This document shows positions 6,837 through 8,692 of a stretch of DNA of 8,692 nucleotides, piece after piece. Under the pieces are notes generated by a model, which did not search any database, had not been told where the DNA came from, and worked only from the letters and a program-made list of their open reading frames with translations. The DNA is from an uncultured Treponema sp. (GTDB lineage: Bacteria > Spirochaetota > Spirochaetia > Treponematales > Treponemataceae). Location of the stretch: NCBI GenBank assembly GCA_937902125.1, contig CALDIB010000082.1, forward strand, positions 1 to 8,692. The letters are read 5' to 3'. Made by a program: the position numbers and the translations under genes. The stretch's first letter is position 1. The number at the start of each line of letters is the position of its first letter.

Positions 6837-8567
6837 ATGCTTGTAAAAAAAGCCTTCGTCGCAAAAGCCGCGGCCTTTGCGGCGCTTTCAGCCGCCGCCA
6901 TCGCCATATCATTGGGAACCATTAAGGGCGGACAAAAAAATTCTTACCGGGGAATCGGCGAAGGACGAAACGGCCCGATTGAAGTTGAAATCTCCGTTAA
7001 AGACGGAAGGATAAAAAACGCCCGCGTCGTTTCAGAATCGGAAACGGACTTTGCCAAGCCCGCCGCCGGAGAAATAATCCGCCAGGCCATTGGCAAGGAA
7101 GGCCTTGAAACTTTTGACGCGGTGAGCGGAGCCACAATCACTTCGGAAGGAACCGCCAAGGCGATTAAAGACGCTTGGAACAAATATCTTGGCATAAAAG
7201 AAAGCGAAGCCCCGGAGGGCGACACGGAATGCGACATCGTGATTGTGGGCGCGGGCGGAGCCGGAATGACGGCCGCCATCGAAGCGGCAAGGCGGGGAGC
7301 GAAAGTCATTCTTCTTGAAAAAATGGGAAGCGTCGGCGGAAACACCAACGCGGCCACCGGCGGCCTCAACGCCAGCGAAACCTCAGTTCAAAAAAAATTG
7401 GGAATCCAAGACTCAAACGAACAATATTACAAAGACACGATGGCCGGCGGCCACGACTTGAACGACAAGGCCCTTGTCCGCAAAATGACTGAAAGTTCCG
7501 CCGCCGTTGTGGATTGGCTGATTGACCTTGGAGCGGACTTGACAGACGTTGGAAAAATGGCCGGAAGCGCGAACAAGAGAACCCACAGGCCCCAAGGCGG
7601 CGCTCCGGTGGGAAGCCACTTGGTCAAAGTCTTAAAAGGCAAGATTGACGAAATGGGCGTTGACCTTAGGGTGAACAGCAAGGTTACCGGCCTTTTGAAT
7701 CAAGGGGGAGCCGCCGCCGGAGTTTTTGTCCAAGGCCCCAAATCGTCATACACAATAAAAGCTAAGGCCGTCATCATCGCCACCGGCGGCTTTGGAGCCA
7801 ATCCAAAAATGGTGGTTCAATACAAGCCGAACCTAGAAGGCTTTGGAACCACAAACCACAAGGGAGCCACAGGCGACGCATTTTCTTGGCTTGATGAATT
7901 TGACGCGGCCACCGTTGACATGGACCAAATTCAAACCCATCCAACAGTCATTCCTTCAAACGGCTACATGATTACGGAAGCCGTGCGGGGAAACGGAGCC
8001 ATTATGGTCAACCGCCAGGGAAAGCGATTCGGAAACGAAATGGCCACCAGAGATGTCATGTCCAAAAACGTTTTGGAACAAAGCGGCCAAAGCGCCTACT
8101 TGCTTTTTGACCAGGGCGTCCGCGAATCTTTAAAGGCCATCGAAGGCTACGCAAAGAAAGGCCTTTTGACCCAAGGAAATGATTTGGCCGACCTTGCGGC
8201 CGCGCTTAAAATTCCTGAGGACGCGCTAAAGGCCACAATCGACGGATACAACGCCGCCCAAAAATCCGGCCAAGGAGACGGCGACTTTGGCCGCAAGGCC
8301 AGCGAAATGCCCCGCGCCTTGGAAACGCCGCCCTACTACGCCGTTGAAGTTGCCCCGGCAATCCACCACACCATGGGCGGCCTTAAAATAGACGACGGCG
8401 CGCGGGTCTTGAACAAAAGCGGCCGCGCCATTCCAGGCCTCTTTGCCGCCGGCGAAGTCACAGGCGGAGTTCACGGCGCCAACCGTTTGGGCGGAAACGC
8501 CGTGGCCGACATAGAAATTTTTGGAAAGATTGCGGCCGACAGCGCCTGCGATTTCATTTCAAGATAA
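6837..8567 (+). CDS. Flavinylated fumarate-reductase-like flavoprotein (FMN-binding domain plus FAD/fumarate reductase domain)
   Basis: The 576-residue protein starts with a basic tip and a hydrophobic Ala-rich segment (residues about 6-27), a signal peptide or membrane anchor without a lipobox Cys. Residues about 35-117 form an FMN-binding domain with SGATIT at 97-102; in this family ApbE attaches FMN covalently to the last Thr, here T102. From about 132 the FAD-binding fumarate reductase/flavocytochrome c domain begins with VGAGGAG at 137-143, and ATGGFG lies at 315-320. By comparison with Shewanella flavocytochrome c3, the catalytic residues are H368 (QTHPT), R405 (ATRD), H510 or H511 (IHHTMGG) and R550 (GANRLGGN). 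There are no CxxCH haem motifs. The protein probably reduces fumarate, or a related enoate, on the outer face of the inner membrane. The natural electron donor is not evident. It lies nine bases after pyrKD, so it is probably co-transcribed. The family is secure; the substrate is inferred. Confidence 0.9.
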   Translation: MLVKKAFVAKAAAFAALSAAAIAISLGTIKGGQKNSYRGIGEGRNGPIEVEISVKDGRIKNARVVSESETDFAKPAAGEIIRQAIGKEGLETFDAVSGATITSEGTAKAIKDAWNKYLGIKESEAPEGDTECDIVIVGAGGAGMTAAIEAARRGAKVILLEKMGSVGGNTNAATGGLNASETSVQKKLGIQDSNEQYYKDTMAGGHDLNDKALVRKMTESSAAVVDWLIDLGADLTDVGKMAGSANKRTHRPQGGAPVGSHLVKVLKGKIDEMGVDLRVNSKVTGLLNQGGAAAGVFVQGPKSSYTIKAKAVIIATGGFGANPKMVVQYKPNLEGFGTTNHKGATGDAFSWLDEFDAATVDMDQIQTHPTVIPSNGYMITEAVRGNGAIMVNRQGKRFGNEMATRDVMSKNVLEQSGQSAYLLFDQGVRESLKAIEGYAKKGLLTQGNDLADLAAALKIPEDALKATIDGYNAAQKSGQGDGDFGRKASEMPRALETPPYYAVEVAPAIHHTMGGLKIDDGARVLNKSGRAIPGLFAAGEVTGGVHGANRLGGNAVADIEIFGKIAADSACDFISR

Positions 8568-8571
8568 AAAA

Positions 8572-8588
8572 GGGGATGACCAATAAGT
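8572..8588 (+). repeat. Left terminal inverted repeat of the 121-bp element
   Basis: GGGGATGACCAATAAGT pairs with the right end at 8676-8692. The two differ only at the fifth base (A versus C) and the eighth (A versus T). Confidence 0.75.
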
Positions 8589-8600
8589 TCAAAAAATGTC

Positions 8601-8623
8601 ATTTTCGGGCTCGCCCCGAAAAT
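8601..8623. repeat. Internal hairpin 1 of the terminal element
   Basis: ATTTTCGGG (8601-8609) and CCCGAAAAT (8615-8623) form a perfect nine-base-pair stem with a five-base loop CTCGC. The following bases are A/T-rich but not a run of T, so this is not a textbook intrinsic terminator, although it could slow transcription leaving the operon. Confidence 0.75.
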
Positions 8624-8645
8624 CTATTTAATTACAATACAAGAG

Positions 8646-8668
8646 ATTGCCGTGTCGAGCGCGGCAAT
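8646..8668. repeat. Internal hairpin 2, an inverted diverged copy of hairpin 1
   Basis: ATTGCCG (8646-8652) pairs perfectly with CGGCAAT (8662-8668). T-G, G-C and T-G pairs extend the stem inward to a three-base loop. Reverse-complemented, the unit and its flanks align with hairpin 1, sharing GTCATT at one side, GCTCG at the centre and AATCT at the other. Confidence 0.75.
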
Positions 8669-8675
8669 GACTCAT

Positions 8676-8692
8676 ACTTATTGGACAGCCCC
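8676..8692 (-). repeat. Right terminal inverted repeat of the 121-bp element
   Basis: ACTTATTGGACAGCCCC reads GGGGCTGTCCAATAAGT on the minus strand and mirrors the left end. The last base of the window is the last base of this repeat. Confidence 0.75.

Larger units (their letters stand above)
8572..8692. mobile_element. 121-bp palindromic MITE/REPIN-like element
   Basis: The segment runs from GGGGATGACCAATAAGT to its imperfect inverse complement at the window end (15 of 17 positions match). Inside are two hairpins that are inverted copies of one unit, so the whole element is a long imperfect palindrome. It encodes no convincing protein. The GGGGCTGTCC-type end resembles terminal inverted repeats of insertion sequences, suggesting a non-autonomous element moved by a transposase elsewhere. 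It begins four bases after the flavoprotein stop codon. The right flank lies outside the window, so a target-site duplication cannot be checked. If transcribed with the operon, it would fold strongly and could end or stabilise the message. A structured RNA is the alternative reading. Confidence 0.6.

Noticed and set aside
1..8692. CRISPR array, tRNA or rRNA genes
   Set aside because: I saw no regularly spaced direct repeats and no tRNA cloverleaf or rRNA-like sequence; the only repeats are those listed.

Overview
The window carries two blocks of different composition. Positions 1-3283 are AT-rich (one 60-base stretch at 1981-2040 is 25% G+C). Positions 3284-8567 are clearly richer in G+C (58% at 8221-8280) and favour codons such as GCC, GGC and TTG. 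The gene content (pyrF, a fused pyrK-pyrD, and a periplasmic-type FMN/FAD fumarate-reductase-like protein) and the A-tract-rich style suggest an anaerobic, host-associated bacterium. A treponeme-like spirochaete is my best guess, at only moderate confidence because no rRNA or other marker gene is present.

Layout: (1) 1-159 is a short leader holding at most the tail of an upstream gene and a doubtful 39-codon ORF. (2) 160-3283 is a two-gene operon: a PLD-nuclease/superfamily 2 helicase fusion, then an overlapping SAM-dependent methyltransferase. (3) 3336-3971 on the minus strand is a solitary serine recombinase of the resolvase/invertase family, convergent with the methyltransferase and divergent from the next operon. 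(4) 3972-4125 is a divergent promoter region with three short direct repeats. (5) 4126-8567 is a tightly packed operon: pyrF (OMP decarboxylase), a single-chain PyrK-PyrD dihydroorotate dehydrogenase, and a flavinylated fumarate-reductase-like flavoprotein. (6) 8572-8692 is a 121-bp palindromic element bounded by 17-bp inverted repeats, reaching exactly to the end of the window.

The pyr genes supply two late steps of UMP synthesis: dihydroorotate oxidation by PyrKD and OMP decarboxylation by PyrF. Translation is coupled by a GTGA start/stop overlap (pyrF/pyrKD) and by a Shine-Dalgarno that begins in the pyrKD stop codon (pyrKD/flavoprotein). The third gene has an N-terminal membrane segment, a covalent-FMN attachment motif and all four expected fumarate reductase catalytic residues. 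It probably acts outside the cytoplasmic membrane, so its place in a pyrimidine operon is unexpected.

The strongest non-genic signal is the terminal element. Besides its terminal inverted repeats, it holds two hairpins that are diverged inverted copies of one roughly 30-base unit, and two stem base pairs differ between the copies in a compensatory way. This fits a MITE- or REPIN-like non-autonomous mobile repeat.
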